Source: Deferribacteraceae bacterium UBA6799 (GTDB lineage Bacteria > Chrysiogenota > Deferribacteres > Deferribacterales > Geovibrionaceae). Taken from it: a stretch of 64,000 nt of DNA. This document shows, piece by piece, positions 42,701 through 51,326 of this stretch; position 1 is the first letter of the stretch; every line of letters starts with the position of its first letter. The position numbers were made by a program, and so were the translations under genes. The notes under the pieces are model-generated. The model worked only from the letters and a program-made list of their open reading frames with translations, was not told the DNA's origin and ran no database searches. The stretch is from positions 326,553 to 390,552 of the forward strand of contig DKFJ01000012.1 in assembly GCA_002452335.1 (NCBI GenBank), in the 5' to 3' direction.

Positions 42701-43278
42701 CAGACACCTGTCGGTATTCTGAATATCTTTTTCAGGCTCCCCATGAGGCTGTCGTGAAACTCTATGCGGATTATCATTTTTCTGGCGTTCTCATCCTTCA
42801 TTATGGTGGGGATGATGGACGACAGAGAATTAAGCTGCTGCATGTATATCATCTGGGGCAGTCTGTTTGTGCTGATGCCTGATTCTATCAGCTCAGACAC
42901 AAATCTTTTCAGAACCGCTTTAAACATATCGACCGTTTCTATCTGTTCCTGAGCCAGATCGGTCAGAAACCTCTTGTCCAGAAATTTGGTTTTGATATCC
43001 TGCTGGATATTCAGTCTCTTGGTATGAGATGTGAACGTCCTGCGGCTTCTGTCTGTCGCCAGACACAGCATATAGTTATAGAAGCAGACATAGTACTGGA
43101 CATAATAGTCCTCAACGGGATTGAGCTCGTGCCTTGTGGTATCCGCCTGGGGGATGAAAGTCCCCATGACGTTCACGGCATCCGCGCACACCAGTCTGTA
43201 GAGTTTGTTAGTGAACTCGGCAAGGCTGAAAGTAAGCTCTCCGTCATTGATCTGCTCCGCAGAAAATTCCCATTCCAT
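42700..43278 (-). CDS. Hypothetical protein paired with the GNAT-like gene
   Basis: A 192-residue, mostly helical protein with no recognisable family. It has a run YYVQYYVCFYNYMLCL in the middle and conserved-looking charged helices, no signal peptide and no clear membrane segment. Its stop overlaps the start of the GNAT-like gene by one base, and AGGGAG precedes its own ATG. The tight coupling suggests the two act together. Confidence 0.6.
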   Translation of the reverse strand: MEWEFSAEQINDGELTFSLAEFTNKLYRLVCADAVNVMGTFIPQADTTRHELNPVEDYYVQYYVCFYNYMLCLATDRSRRTFTSHTKRLNIQQDIKTKFLDKRFLTDLAQEQIETVDMFKAVLKRFVSELIESGISTNRLPQMIYMQQLNSLSSIIPTIMKDENARKMIIRIEFHDSLMGSLKKIFRIPTGV

Positions 43279-43426
43279 ATAATCTCCCTGAATTTCTAAA
43301 CGTACTCTTTATTATCGGAAGGATTCTATTATAATTCAATATGATTTTTCTACAATGATTTTGCACGCTCTCCTTAAAATAACCACGGTAAAAAGGTAAT
43401 ATTTCACTAATTAATAGCGGATTATG

Positions 43427-43451
43427 AGCGATTGTATAAGTATCAATCGCT
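43427..43451. promoter_or_regulatory. Dyad upstream of the PilZ gene
   Basis: AGCGATTG-N9-CAATCGCT, a perfect eight-base inverted repeat in the divergent gap, about 50 bases before the GTG start. A possible operator for the PilZ gene. Confidence 0.4.
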
Positions 43452-43502
43452 TATAAGAAAAGCAATTATAACCATTTATGATATAATGATAAGGAGCGGA
43501 TT

Positions 43503-44273
43503 GTGTTCGGTTTGAGCATAATAAATAAACTGCATGAAGATACAACGGAACCGGAGATTATCACTGAGATTATTTTTTCGGAGAATGGCGGAATGAAGAA
43601 AGAAGAGATCAAAAATATAGAAAATTATCTGACAGTAAATACAAAGATAACCATATCCCTGATGAAGGAGGGATACACAGGCGTTTACGACTCCAGAGTG
43701 GAGGACGTGGACAAATCCGCCATAGTGATAGCCCAGCCGTCCTCAGACGGCGTGCCGGTGCCTATGGTTCCCGGTACAAAAGCGATAGTTGAGTTCGTGA
43801 ACAACTCCGGACGGTTTCGTTTCGAAACAAACATATCAGGCAGAAGAACCGCGGGCAGCATGACACTGGCGGAGCTGGAAGTTCCGAAAACCATGACCCG
43901 CAGCCAGCTCAGGGAATTCTACCGTGTGGACACCCGGGTGAAAGGCAAGATAAAGCTGTTCTACTCCGGCGGTCCGGACAAAAACATGCGTATTCCCCAC
44001 AAAACAGTGGACTGTGTGGTGAACGATATCTCCGGCGGCGGCGGAAAACTGATAACCTCCGGCTGGCTGGAGAACAAACAGGAATTTCTGCTGGATCTGT
44101 CGTCTGCCATGCCGGAGCTGGACAACCTGCCCTGTGTGGCTATCCGTGTGAAGAAAGTGCAGGAAAAGACAGAGGTCAGTTTCCGGTTCAACATCACAAA
44201 AGAATCAGAACGGAACCAGATCATAAAATATGTCTTCAAAAGGCAGATAGAGCTGAAACAGTTCTTCGGATAA
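43503..44273 (+). CDS. PilZ-domain cyclic di-GMP effector (YcgR-like)
   Basis: A 256-residue protein with an N-terminal YcgR/PilZN-like domain (about 40-130) and a C-terminal PilZ domain. The c-di-GMP motifs are complete: R137-x3-R141 (REFYR) and NDISGGGGKL (about 176). YcgR-type proteins slow the flagellar motor or otherwise respond to c-di-GMP. The start is GTG with AAGGAG. A dyad lies upstream. Monocistronic, followed after 166 bases by psd. Confidence 0.9.
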   Translation: MFGLSIINKLHEDTTEPEIITEIIFSENGGMKKEEIKNIENYLTVNTKITISLMKEGYTGVYDSRVEDVDKSAIVIAQPSSDGVPVPMVPGTKAIVEFVNNSGRFRFETNISGRRTAGSMTLAELEVPKTMTRSQLREFYRVDTRVKGKIKLFYSGGPDKNMRIPHKTVDCVVNDISGGGGKLITSGWLENKQEFLLDLSSAMPELDNLPCVAIRVKKVQEKTEVSFRFNITKESERNQIIKYVFKRQIELKQFFG

Positions 44274-44439
44274 CCGCTGATTAATGAGGAAAACTTCAGT
44301 TTTTTCAATCTCCCTGATTTTTCCACTGTGAGAATTATCTTATTCAGCATATAATAAGAGAAATGTTTTCATCTATTTCTTGCCATCGCTGTGCAAGCGG
44401 GGTAAAAGATAGTATCAATTTATATTAAGAGGTGTCCGC

Positions 44440-45060
44440 TTGATAGCAAAAGAGGGTTTTCCCTTTGTACTCGGTTCATTAGCCGTTTTTCTGATTCTCA
44501 TCATCTTCCCGGTGAAGCTGGTTCTGTTCATCACGGCAGTTTTCGGCGCTTTCTGTCTCTGGTTTTTCAGAGATCCCGAACGCTCCATCCCGCCGTATAA
44601 AGATGTTGTGGTATCCCCCGCTGACGGCAAAGTGATCGAGGTGCACACCGTGGAACACAACGGAAGCGCACACACCAAGATCAGCATATTCATGAACGTG
44701 TTCAACGTGCACGTCAACCGCATGCCCATCACAGGCAAGGTGACCTCCGTTACACACAAAGAAGGCAAATTTCTGCCCGCCGACCGTCCGGACGCGTCAT
44801 ATGAAAACGAACAAAATATCATAGAAGTCGAAACAAGTTACGGCAATATCACTGTAAAACAGATAGCCGGACTGATCGCCCGCCGCACAGTCTGTTACGC
44901 CAAAGAGGGCGACACACTCCCCGTGGGAGACAGGCTGGGCATCATCAAGTTCTCTTCCAGACTGGAACTCTTCATACCGAAAGGATTTGACTTTTCAGTT
45001 AAAAACGGCGATATTGTTAAGGCTGGCGAAACCATACTTGCCAAATATACAGGTGCTTAG
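44440..45060 (+). CDS. psd: Phosphatidylserine decarboxylase (short form)
   Basis: A 206-residue protein of the archaetidylserine/short PSD type, with two hydrophobic segments at the N-terminus (11-30, 33-48) and VSPADGKVIEV, FMNVFNVHVNRMP and YENEQN regions. PSDs are cleaved by themselves at GS to give a pyruvoyl Ser. Here the site reads KFSSRLELF, so the Gly of the usual FGSR is Ser. It makes phosphatidylethanolamine. The start is TTG with AGAGGTG upstream. pssA follows after 5 bases. Confidence 0.92.
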   Translation: MIAKEGFPFVLGSLAVFLILIIFPVKLVLFITAVFGAFCLWFFRDPERSIPPYKDVVVSPADGKVIEVHTVEHNGSAHTKISIFMNVFNVHVNRMPITGKVTSVTHKEGKFLPADRPDASYENEQNIIEVETSYGNITVKQIAGLIARRTVCYAKEGDTLPVGDRLGIIKFSSRLELFIPKGFDFSVKNGDIVKAGETILAKYTGA

Positions 45061-45065
45061 ATAAA

Positions 45066-45815
45066 ATGAACCCCGCTATACAGAATAAAAACTATGTACT
45101 GCCGAACCTCGTGACAATCATGGGGCTCTTCTGCGGATTTTATTCAATCATAGCCTCATTGAAAGGAAACTACACCCACGCCGCCAGCGCCACTCTTGTC
45201 GCTTTCATCTTTGACGGCATGGACGGTAAAATAGCAAGACTTATGAATGCCACCAGCGATTTCGGGATTCAGCTCGACTCGCTCAGCGACCTCGTTTCTT
45301 TCGGTGTCGCTCCCGGTATTCTCGTATATAAATGGGCTCTCGAGCCTTACGGCAGACTCGGCTGGATGGCCGCTTTTCTCTTTGTGGCGTGCGGCGCTCT
45401 TCGTCTTGCCCGCTTCAACGTAATGACTAAAAAAATCGACCCCAGATATTTCATAGGGTTGCCCATCCCTGCTGCTGCGGGCGTTGTGGCTGCCAGCGTG
45501 TTATTTGTGAAGGATCAGTTCGGCGACCCCGAATCCATCACCCTTCCCATCTGGTTCACACTTACAATCTATATTCTCGCCTTCCTCATGGTGAGCAACG
45601 TCAGATATTACAGCGGCAAAACACTTTTTCAGCAGAAATCTTACAATGTACTTGTAATGTTTGTTCTGTTAATATTTGTCGTTGGTCTTATACCTGAAAT
45701 ATCTCTATTCGTGCTATCAGTAGGTTACGCGCTAAGCGGTCTGCTGCTAGCAGCGTTTAAAAAACTGAAACACCCATCGGGGCAGACTGAGGACGACTTC
45801 AGCGAGCAGATGTGA
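45066..45815 (+). CDS. pssA: CDP-diacylglycerol-serine O-phosphatidyltransferase
   Basis: A 249-residue membrane enzyme making phosphatidylserine from CDP-diacylglycerol. The CDP-alcohol motif is clear (DGMDGKIARLMNATSDFGIQLDSLSD, the D-x2-D-G-x2-A-R-x8-G-x3-D-x3-D signature) with about seven membrane helices. It is directly behind psd, so the PE pathway is one operon. A terminator overlaps its stop. Confidence 0.95.
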   Translation: MNPAIQNKNYVLPNLVTIMGLFCGFYSIIASLKGNYTHAASATLVAFIFDGMDGKIARLMNATSDFGIQLDSLSDLVSFGVAPGILVYKWALEPYGRLGWMAAFLFVACGALRLARFNVMTKKIDPRYFIGLPIPAAAGVVAASVLFVKDQFGDPESITLPIWFTLTIYILAFLMVSNVRYYSGKTLFQQKSYNVLVMFVLLIFVVGLIPEISLFVLSVGYALSGLLLAAFKKLKHPSGQTEDDFSEQM

Positions 45816-45835
45816 CACGGCGTCACGTCTTTTTT
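45809..45835 (+). terminator. psd-pssA terminator
   Basis: GATGTGAC (which includes the pssA stop) pairs with GTCACGTC around ACGGC, followed by six Ts. Confidence 0.85.
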
Positions 45836-45852
45836 GAGCAAGCGAAGGCCTC

Positions 45853-45880
45853 AGCCCGAAAGGGTTGGGGCTTTTTTTTT
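45853..45880 (+). terminator. Second terminator-like hairpin, leuA leader
   Basis: CAGCCC with GGGTTG or AGCCC with GGGCT, followed by a run of nine to ten Ts. It is 20 bases after the first terminator and 28 before the first leader ORF. It may be a tandem terminator or a leuA attenuator. Confidence 0.65.
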
Positions 45881-45908
45881 CGATATTTTTATGGAGGAGG
45901 ACAAAACT

Positions 45909-45938
45909 ATGCTATGCGGACTAGACAACAACAATTGA
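45909..45938 (+). CDS. Candidate 9-residue leader peptide 1 of leuA
   Basis: The nine-codon frame MLCGLDNNN begins eight bases after a perfect GGAGGAGG ribosome site and contains two rare CTA Leu codons. Its stop overlaps the next small frame as TGATG. No family is known. A leader role in leuA translation is inference. Confidence 0.4.
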   Translation: MLCGLDNNN

Positions 45939-45967
45939 TGAGTATACAAATAATAATTAAGGAGTAA
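45938..45967 (+). CDS. Candidate 9-residue leader peptide 2 of leuA
   Basis: Frame MSIQIIIKE starts inside the stop of leader 1 (TGATG) and ends in GAGTAA, its last codons forming the leuA ribosome site AAGGAG. Four of nine residues are Ile. Ribosomes on it would cover or expose the leuA start. The frame itself is certain; its use is inference. Confidence 0.4.
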   Translation: MSIQIIIKE

Positions 45968-45972
45968 GAACT

Positions 45973-47532
45973 ATGTCTAAAAGAAAGATCATGATTTTCG
46001 ACACCACATTGAGAGACGGCGAACAGGCTCCCGGGTTCTCCATGAACACAGAAGAGAAGATTAAAATGGCGCTCCAGATAGAAAAAATGGGCGTGGATGT
46101 TATGGAGGCAGGATTCCCCATCTCATCACCCGGCGATTTTGAGGCTGTCAGCCGTGTCGCCGCTGTAATCAAAAACTGCGGTGTGGCAGGTCTCTGCCGC
46201 GCTAATAAAAAAGATATAGATGTGGGCTGGGACGCTCTGAAAGGCGCTGTCCGCCCCAGAATACACACTTTCCTCGCCACCAGCGACATACATCTTCAGT
46301 ATAAGCTGAAAAAATCCAGAGAAGAGGCTCTTCAGATAGCTATTGACGCTGTGAAATACGCCAGAAACCTCTGCGATGATGTTGAGTTCAGCGCCGAAGA
46401 CGCCACCAGAAGCGACATAGACTTCCTCTGCAAAGTAGTGGAAGAGATAATCAAAGCGGGCGCCAGCACAGTCAACCTTCCCGACACAGTGGGTTACACC
46501 GTGCCTATGGAGTTCGACAAAATAATCTCCGCCATCATGAACAGAGTCCCCAACGTGGACAAAGCCAGAATATCCGTACACTGCCATAACGACCTCGGTC
46601 TCGCCGTGGCTAACTCGCTCACAGCGGTTAAGGCGGGCGCCAGCCAGGTGGAATGTACCATCAACGGTATCGGCGAAAGAGCGGGCAACTGTTCTCTCGA
46701 AGAAGTTATCATGGGCATGACAGTGCGCAAGGATGTGTTTGACGATGTCGAGTTCGGTGTGAACACAAAAGAGATCTACCGCTCAAGCAAACTGCTCACA
46801 GGCATCACAGGAATAAACGTCCAGCCTAACAAAGCGATCGTGGGCAAAAATGCCTTCGCTCACGAAGCGGGCATACATCAGGACGGCGTACTTAAAAACC
46901 GCCTCACATATGAGATCATGACACCTGAAAGCGTGGGATATCCCGCCAACAGCCTTGTTCTCGGCAAACACTCCGGACGCAACGCCTTCTTCCAGAGGCT
47001 CAAGGCTCTCGGATTCGAGCTGGACGAGGCTGAGTCTCAGGCGGCTTTCGAGTCATTCAAAGTCCTCGCCGATAAAAAGAAAGAGGTCTTTGACGAAGAT
47101 ATCGAAAACATGGTTCTCAACCAGACATCCGGCGCGCAGAACATGTTCGAGCTGGACAGAGTAAACATATTCAGCGGAAACACAGCCATCCCCACAGCCA
47201 CAGTAAGACTGAAAGTGGGCGACAACCAGCTCGTGACTGACGCATCCATCGGCGATGGTCCCGTTGACGCCGCTATGAAAGCTATCGAGAGGATAGCCGG
47301 TGTCCCCGGACGCCTGAAAACATATCAGATCAAGGCGCTCACAGAGGGAAAAGACGCTCAGGGCGAGGTAACAGTCTCCGCCGAGTTCGAACAGTGCGGA
47401 TACACCGTCAGAGGAAAAGGAGCGGATACGGATATCGTTGTCGCCAGCGCCAAGGCATACCTTGACGCTCTGAACAAGTATATGAACAGAAAGGATAGTA
47501 AAGTTTCTCAGAAAGTAGAGGAAACTATCTAA
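45973..47532 (+). CDS. leuA: 2-isopropylmalate synthase
   Basis: A 519-residue enzyme, first step of leucine synthesis (acetyl-CoA plus 2-oxoisovalerate). FDTTLRDGEQAPG is the catalytic start, SAEDATRSD, VNLPDTVGYT and HCHNDLGLAVANSL (metal ligands) follow, with a C-terminal leucine-binding regulatory domain from about 390. Leader ORFs upstream may add control. No other leu genes are adjacent. A homocitrate or citramalate role is less likely given length and motifs. Confidence 0.95.
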   Translation: MSKRKIMIFDTTLRDGEQAPGFSMNTEEKIKMALQIEKMGVDVMEAGFPISSPGDFEAVSRVAAVIKNCGVAGLCRANKKDIDVGWDALKGAVRPRIHTFLATSDIHLQYKLKKSREEALQIAIDAVKYARNLCDDVEFSAEDATRSDIDFLCKVVEEIIKAGASTVNLPDTVGYTVPMEFDKIISAIMNRVPNVDKARISVHCHNDLGLAVANSLTAVKAGASQVECTINGIGERAGNCSLEEVIMGMTVRKDVFDDVEFGVNTKEIYRSSKLLTGITGINVQPNKAIVGKNAFAHEAGIHQDGVLKNRLTYEIMTPESVGYPANSLVLGKHSGRNAFFQRLKALGFELDEAESQAAFESFKVLADKKKEVFDEDIENMVLNQTSGAQNMFELDRVNIFSGNTAIPTATVRLKVGDNQLVTDASIGDGPVDAAMKAIERIAGVPGRLKTYQIKALTEGKDAQGEVTVSAEFEQCGYTVRGKGADTDIVVASAKAYLDALNKYMNRKDSKVSQKVEETI

Positions 47533-47551
47533 TTAGATATTTAACAAAGAA

Positions 47552-47580
47552 TTGATATGGTGTATAGTAATCCATATTAT
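47552..47580 (+). promoter_or_regulatory. Sigma-70 promoter of the heme chemoreceptor gene
   Basis: TTGATA and TATTAT are separated by exactly 17 bases, ending 17 bases before the ATG. Very short leader. Confidence 0.7.
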
Positions 47581-47597
47581 TTTTTGGGAGTTTGTCG

Positions 47598-49313
47598 ATG
47601 AAATTACATGTCAAGATAATTCTATTTGTCGCTTTAACAGTTCTGCTGGGTATGACTGTGCTTTTCACAGTAAACTTTTTTCAGATGAAGAAGAATCTGT
47701 TCGACGCTCAGGTACAGAGAGCGAGAAGCTTTGTGCTGGCTGCGGAAGGAGTCAGGGAATACATGGCGATGGCCGCTGAGGCGGGCGTGTATGACGAGAG
47801 CATAAAGCAGGATCTCAGCAAGTTTCTGCTGACAGTTCCGATAGTCGGCTCTATGAAGGTCATGGAGCTGAAGACGGAGGAAGCAGGGCTGAAATTCAAA
47901 GTACCTAAGATATCACCCAGAAATCCGAAGAACACTCCGGATGAGATTGACCTTATAGCTCTGAAAGAGCTTGGAAAGCTGGATAAAGGCACAGGCAACA
48001 CGCCTGAATATGTGTATCACGATACAGCCGGATCACAAATCAGATATTATAAAGCTGTGCGTCTGAGCAAGATGTGCGAATCATGCCACGGCGACCCAAG
48101 CATGTCTCAGGATCTTTGGGGCAACAGCGACGGGTTAGACCCGACCGGCGTAAAGATGGAAAACTGGAAAGAAGGCGAACTGCACGGAGCTTTTGAGATA
48201 TTCGTTCCCACAGCCCCCATCTATTCAGCCATCACCAGAAACCTTATCGTTTCCGGATTCATCTTTCTGGGCGTGACCATTGTGATACTGCTGATACTCT
48301 ATCTCATCAACTCCAGATACATCTTCAAACGTCTGGAGAAGGTGAACGATGCTCTGCACAAGATAGCTGCGGGTGATTTCACAGTCCGCATGGAAGTGAT
48401 ATCTAATGATGAAGTGGACGAGCTGGTGAAATCCACCAACAAAATGGCATCAGACGTCAGCGAAGCGCTCAGCGTGGTTGCCGATTCCGTGGCGTCTCTG
48501 GCGTCCACATCAGCGGAGCTCTCCAGCAACGCCGAAACCATCGCCTCCGGAGCCATAGAACAATCAGAGATGGCTGCCAGCACTGCGTCCGCTGTGGAAG
48601 AGGTTAACTCCACCGTAATAGAAGTGGCTCAGAACGCCGCAAACGTATCCAACAGCGCCGAAGAGGCGAGCAACTCTGTCACCGCCGGACATTCTCTGGT
48701 GGAACAGACCAGAAACATGATGGAGCAGATAGCCTCCACTGTTTCCGACTCCGCCGCCACAGTGCGCAAGCTGGGCGAGAGCAGCGAACAGATCGGTCAG
48801 ATCATTCAGGTTATCGATGACATAGCCGACCAGACAAACCTTCTGGCGCTCAACGCCGCTATCGAAGCGGCAAGAGCCGGCGAACACGGACGTGGATTCG
48901 CCGTGGTGGCTGACGAAGTGCGCAAGCTGGCTGAAAAGACAGTTAAAGCCACTCAGGAGATAGCCGAGATGATACAGGGCATTCAGGCAGACACAGGCGG
49001 AGCTGTGGCAGGAATGTTCGAAGGCGTTCAGCAGGTGGAACAGGGTCAGAAAAAGGCGGAAGAGGCGAAAGAGGCTCTGGATGTTATCCAGACCAACGTC
49101 AGAAACGTCTCCAACGAAGTGGATATGATAGCCAGAGCCACCGAAGAGCAGGCATCGGCCACAGAGATGATGGCGCAGAGCATAGAGAATATCTCACGGA
49201 TCACCGGAGAGAACTCTCTGGCGTCCAAAGAGACCGCTATGGCTGTGGAACAGCTGAGCCATCTGGCGGCAGATCTTCAGAATCTCGTAAGCAGGTTCAA
49301 AACCATAAAATAA
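47598..49313 (+). CDS. Heme-binding methyl-accepting chemotaxis protein (DUF3365/Tll0287-like sensor)
   Basis: A 571-residue chemoreceptor: TM1 at about 8-28, a periplasmic Tll0287-like (DUF3365) domain of about 170 residues with a c-type heme site [10 protein letters not shown]2 at about 213-240, HAMP, and a signalling domain with [36 protein letters not shown]. The covalent heme implies redox, oxygen or NO sensing in the periplasm. The ATG at 47598 has GGGAG seven bases upstream. It fits a respirer that swims toward acceptors. Confidence 0.93.
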   Translation: MKLHVKIILFVALTVLLGMTVLFTVNFFQMKKNLFDAQVQRARSFVLAAEGVREYMAMAAEAGVYDESIKQDLSKFLLTVPIVGSMKVMELKTEEAGLKFKVPKISPRNPKNTPDEIDLIALKELGKLDKGTGNTPEYVYHDTAGSQIRYYKAVRLSKMCESCHGDPSMSQDLWGNSDGLDPTGVKMENWKEGELHGAFEIFVPTAPIYSAITRNLIVSGFIFLGVTIVILLILYLINSRYIFKRLEKVNDALHKIAAGDFTVRMEVISNDEVDELVKSTNKMASDVSEALSVVADSVASLASTSAELSSNAETIASGAIEQSEMAASTASAVEEVNSTVIEVAQNAANVSNSAEEASNSVTAGHSLVEQTRNMMEQIASTVSDSAATVRKLGESSEQIGQIIQVIDDIADQTNLLALNAAIEAARAGEHGRGFAVVADEVRKLAEKTVKATQEIAEMIQGIQADTGGAVAGMFEGVQQVEQGQKKAEEAKEALDVIQTNVRNVSNEVDMIARATEEQASATEMMAQSIENISRITGENSLASKETAMAVEQLSHLAADLQNLVSRFKTIK

Positions 49314-49340
49314 CGGCAGTCATGCCGATGATATTCAGAT

Positions 49341-49369
49341 AAAGGCGGGCATAATGTCCGCCTTTTTTA
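49341..49369 (+). terminator. Chemoreceptor terminator
   Basis: AAAGGCGG pairs with CCGCCTTT with one mismatch at the loop; T run follows. Confidence 0.88.
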
Positions 49370-49480
49370 TGCCGAAAGACATTTTAAACTTTACCAATCA
49401 CACTAGATTTGGTTATAATCATCACTCTTTTCTCAAATCTTACTAAAAATATAATTTTAAAAGATATATCGGAGGATCAA

Positions 49481-50230
49481 ATGGCCGGACACAGTAAATG
49501 GGCAAACATAAAACACCGCAAAGCGGCTCAGGACGCCAAGAAAGGCAAGGCGTTCACAAAAGTAGCCAAAGAGATTATGGTGGCGGTTAAAGAGGGCGGA
49601 CCGGATCCCCTCATGAACTCACGTCTCAGACTTGCTCTGGATAAGGCCAAGGAATGCAACCTGCCGAAAGACAACGTGGACAGAGCTATCAAAAAAGGTA
49701 CGGGAGAAGGCAGCGAAAATGCCTTCGAAGAGATAAACTACGAAGGATACGGACCCGGCGGCGTCGCCATTCTGGTTTGCGCTCTCACAGACAACAGAAA
49801 CCGCACAGTGGCGGAAGTGAGAAGCACCATGAACAAAAAAGGCGGCAGCATGGGCGAGGCTGGATGCGTGGCTTGGATATTCGAGTCAAAAGGCATCATT
49901 GAGATCAGCAAGGAGAAGGCGGACGAGGAGGCTCTCTTCGAGCTGGCTCTGGAGCTGGGCGCTGACGATGTTTCTGACGAAGGAGATGTTTTCAAGATCA
50001 TCACCGAGCCTTCCGAATACTTCACCGTGAAAACAGGACTGGAAGAGAAAGGCTACGAGCTGAATTTCTCCGAAGTCACTAAAGAACCTAAAAATAAAAT
50101 ACCCCTCGGCGCTGACGATCTGAGAAAGCTCTTTAACATCACAGACGCTCTGGAAGAGCTGGATGATGTTCAGGAAGTCTTCTCCAACTTCGAGGCTGAC
50201 GACGCCACAATGGCGGAGCTGGAAGGCTAA
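49481..50230 (+). CDS. yebC: YebC/PmpR-family protein (TACO1-like)
   Basis: A 249-residue protein starting MAGHSKWANIKHRKAAQDAKKGK, a hallmark of the YebC family, with RLRLALDKAKECNLPKDNVDRAIKKG and YEGYGPGG. These act as transcription regulators or as translation factors for proline-rich stretches. The ATG has GGAGG upstream. It precedes ruvC and ruvA, the common ruvCAB neighbourhood. Confidence 0.96.
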   Translation: MAGHSKWANIKHRKAAQDAKKGKAFTKVAKEIMVAVKEGGPDPLMNSRLRLALDKAKECNLPKDNVDRAIKKGTGEGSENAFEEINYEGYGPGGVAILVCALTDNRNRTVAEVRSTMNKKGGSMGEAGCVAWIFESKGIIEISKEKADEEALFELALELGADDVSDEGDVFKIITEPSEYFTVKTGLEEKGYELNFSEVTKEPKNKIPLGADDLRKLFNITDALEELDDVQEVFSNFEADDATMAELEG

Positions 50231-50719
50231 GTGCCGGAAATAGTCATGGGCATCGACCCCGGGCTGAACTGCACAGGCATAGGCGTTGTGCAGGTGTGGC
50301 CGGGCAAGGTGGAATATGTCGCCCACAGGCTGGTGCGTACGGACTCTAAAAATACTCTGCCCGAGAGACTCGCCGTGATATGCGCGGGTGTCAGAGAGGC
50401 GGTGGAGGAGTTCGCCCCCGCTCAGGCCGCTGTGGAGGATGTATTTTATTCCGTGAATGTTAAGAGCGCTATGCTTCTGGGACAGACCAGAGGAGCCATC
50501 ATAGCCACACTTCTGTCAAAAGACCTGAAAGTGAGCGAGTTTACCGCTCTTCAGATAAAAAAAGCGGTGGTAGGATACGGAAAAGCGGACAAGACGCAGG
50601 TGAAACACATGGTTGAACTGCTTCTCGGACGCAAGATAGGCAATGTCCCGCTGGACGCCACAGACGCTCTGGCGTGCGGTATATGTCTGGGATTCAACAT
50701 AACCGGGAGGTTTGCATGA
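50231..50719 (+). CDS. ruvC: Holliday junction resolvase RuvC
   Basis: A 162-residue endonuclease that cuts Holliday junctions. Catalytic acids are visible: D in VMGIDPGLN, E in AVEDVFYSVN, and two D in LDATDALACG. The start is GTG immediately after the yebC stop, coupled. The ruvA start overlaps its stop (ATGA). Confidence 0.97.
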   Translation: MPEIVMGIDPGLNCTGIGVVQVWPGKVEYVAHRLVRTDSKNTLPERLAVICAGVREAVEEFAPAQAAVEDVFYSVNVKSAMLLGQTRGAIIATLLSKDLKVSEFTALQIKKAVVGYGKADKTQVKHMVELLLGRKIGNVPLDATDALACGICLGFNITGRFA

Positions 50720-51294
50720 TATACAGTATCTCGGGAAAGCTCCTGACCAAAGGACTCAACACAGCCGTCATAGACACAGGCGCTGTTGCCTATGAAGTGT
50801 TCATATCGGCTGCCACATACAGAAATCTGCCCGCCACAGGGCATCAGGCAAATCTTTTCACCCACTTTGTTATGCGTGAGGACGCCGTGGCTCTCTATGG
50901 CTTCTCAGCTATAGAGGAAAAAAACCTTTTTCTGCTCCTTCTCACCATATCCAAGATAGGACCGAAGCTGGCTCTTGCCATACTGTCCGCCATGGATTCG
51001 AAAAAATTCATGAACGCCGTGGTGAACGGAGACGCCGGGCTCATATCAACTATCCCCGGCATAGGCAGAAAATCGGCTGAACGCATCATTCTGGAACTGA
51101 AAGATAAATTCGGTCAGATAGCCGCTCAGGCAGGTGAGACATCTGCCGCCGGAAACACCGACGACGTGGTGAGCGCGCTGACAAATCTGGGATATTCCAG
51201 AGCTGACTGTCAGAAAGCGGTCAATAAAATATATAAGACGGACTCAGGGTTCGAGGAACTCTTCCGTCTGGCGCTGAAAGAACTGAGCCAATAA
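50716..51294 (+). CDS. ruvA: Holliday junction branch migration protein RuvA
   Basis: A 192-residue DNA-binding subunit of RuvAB. N-terminal OB fold (MIYSISGKLLTKG, YEVFISAATY), two HhH motifs (LLTISKIGPKLALAILSAM and ISTIPGIGRKSAERIILELKDK) and the C-terminal RuvB-contact domain (VVSALTNLGYSRADCQKAV). GGGAGG precedes the ATG. ruvB does not follow; a terminator ends the unit. Confidence 0.97.
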   Translation: MIYSISGKLLTKGLNTAVIDTGAVAYEVFISAATYRNLPATGHQANLFTHFVMREDAVALYGFSAIEEKNLFLLLLTISKIGPKLALAILSAMDSKKFMNAVVNGDAGLISTIPGIGRKSAERIILELKDKFGQIAAQAGETSAAGNTDDVVSALTNLGYSRADCQKAVNKIYKTDSGFEELFRLALKELSQ

Positions 51295-51296
51295 AA

Positions 51297-51326
51297 AAAG
51301 GCGGTCACCAGACCGCCTTATTTTTT
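51297..51326. terminator. Bidirectional terminator between ruvA and the nitroreductase gene
   Basis: AAGGCGGTC and GACCGCCTT form a nine-pair stem, flanked by A and T runs so it serves both converging genes. Confidence 0.93.
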
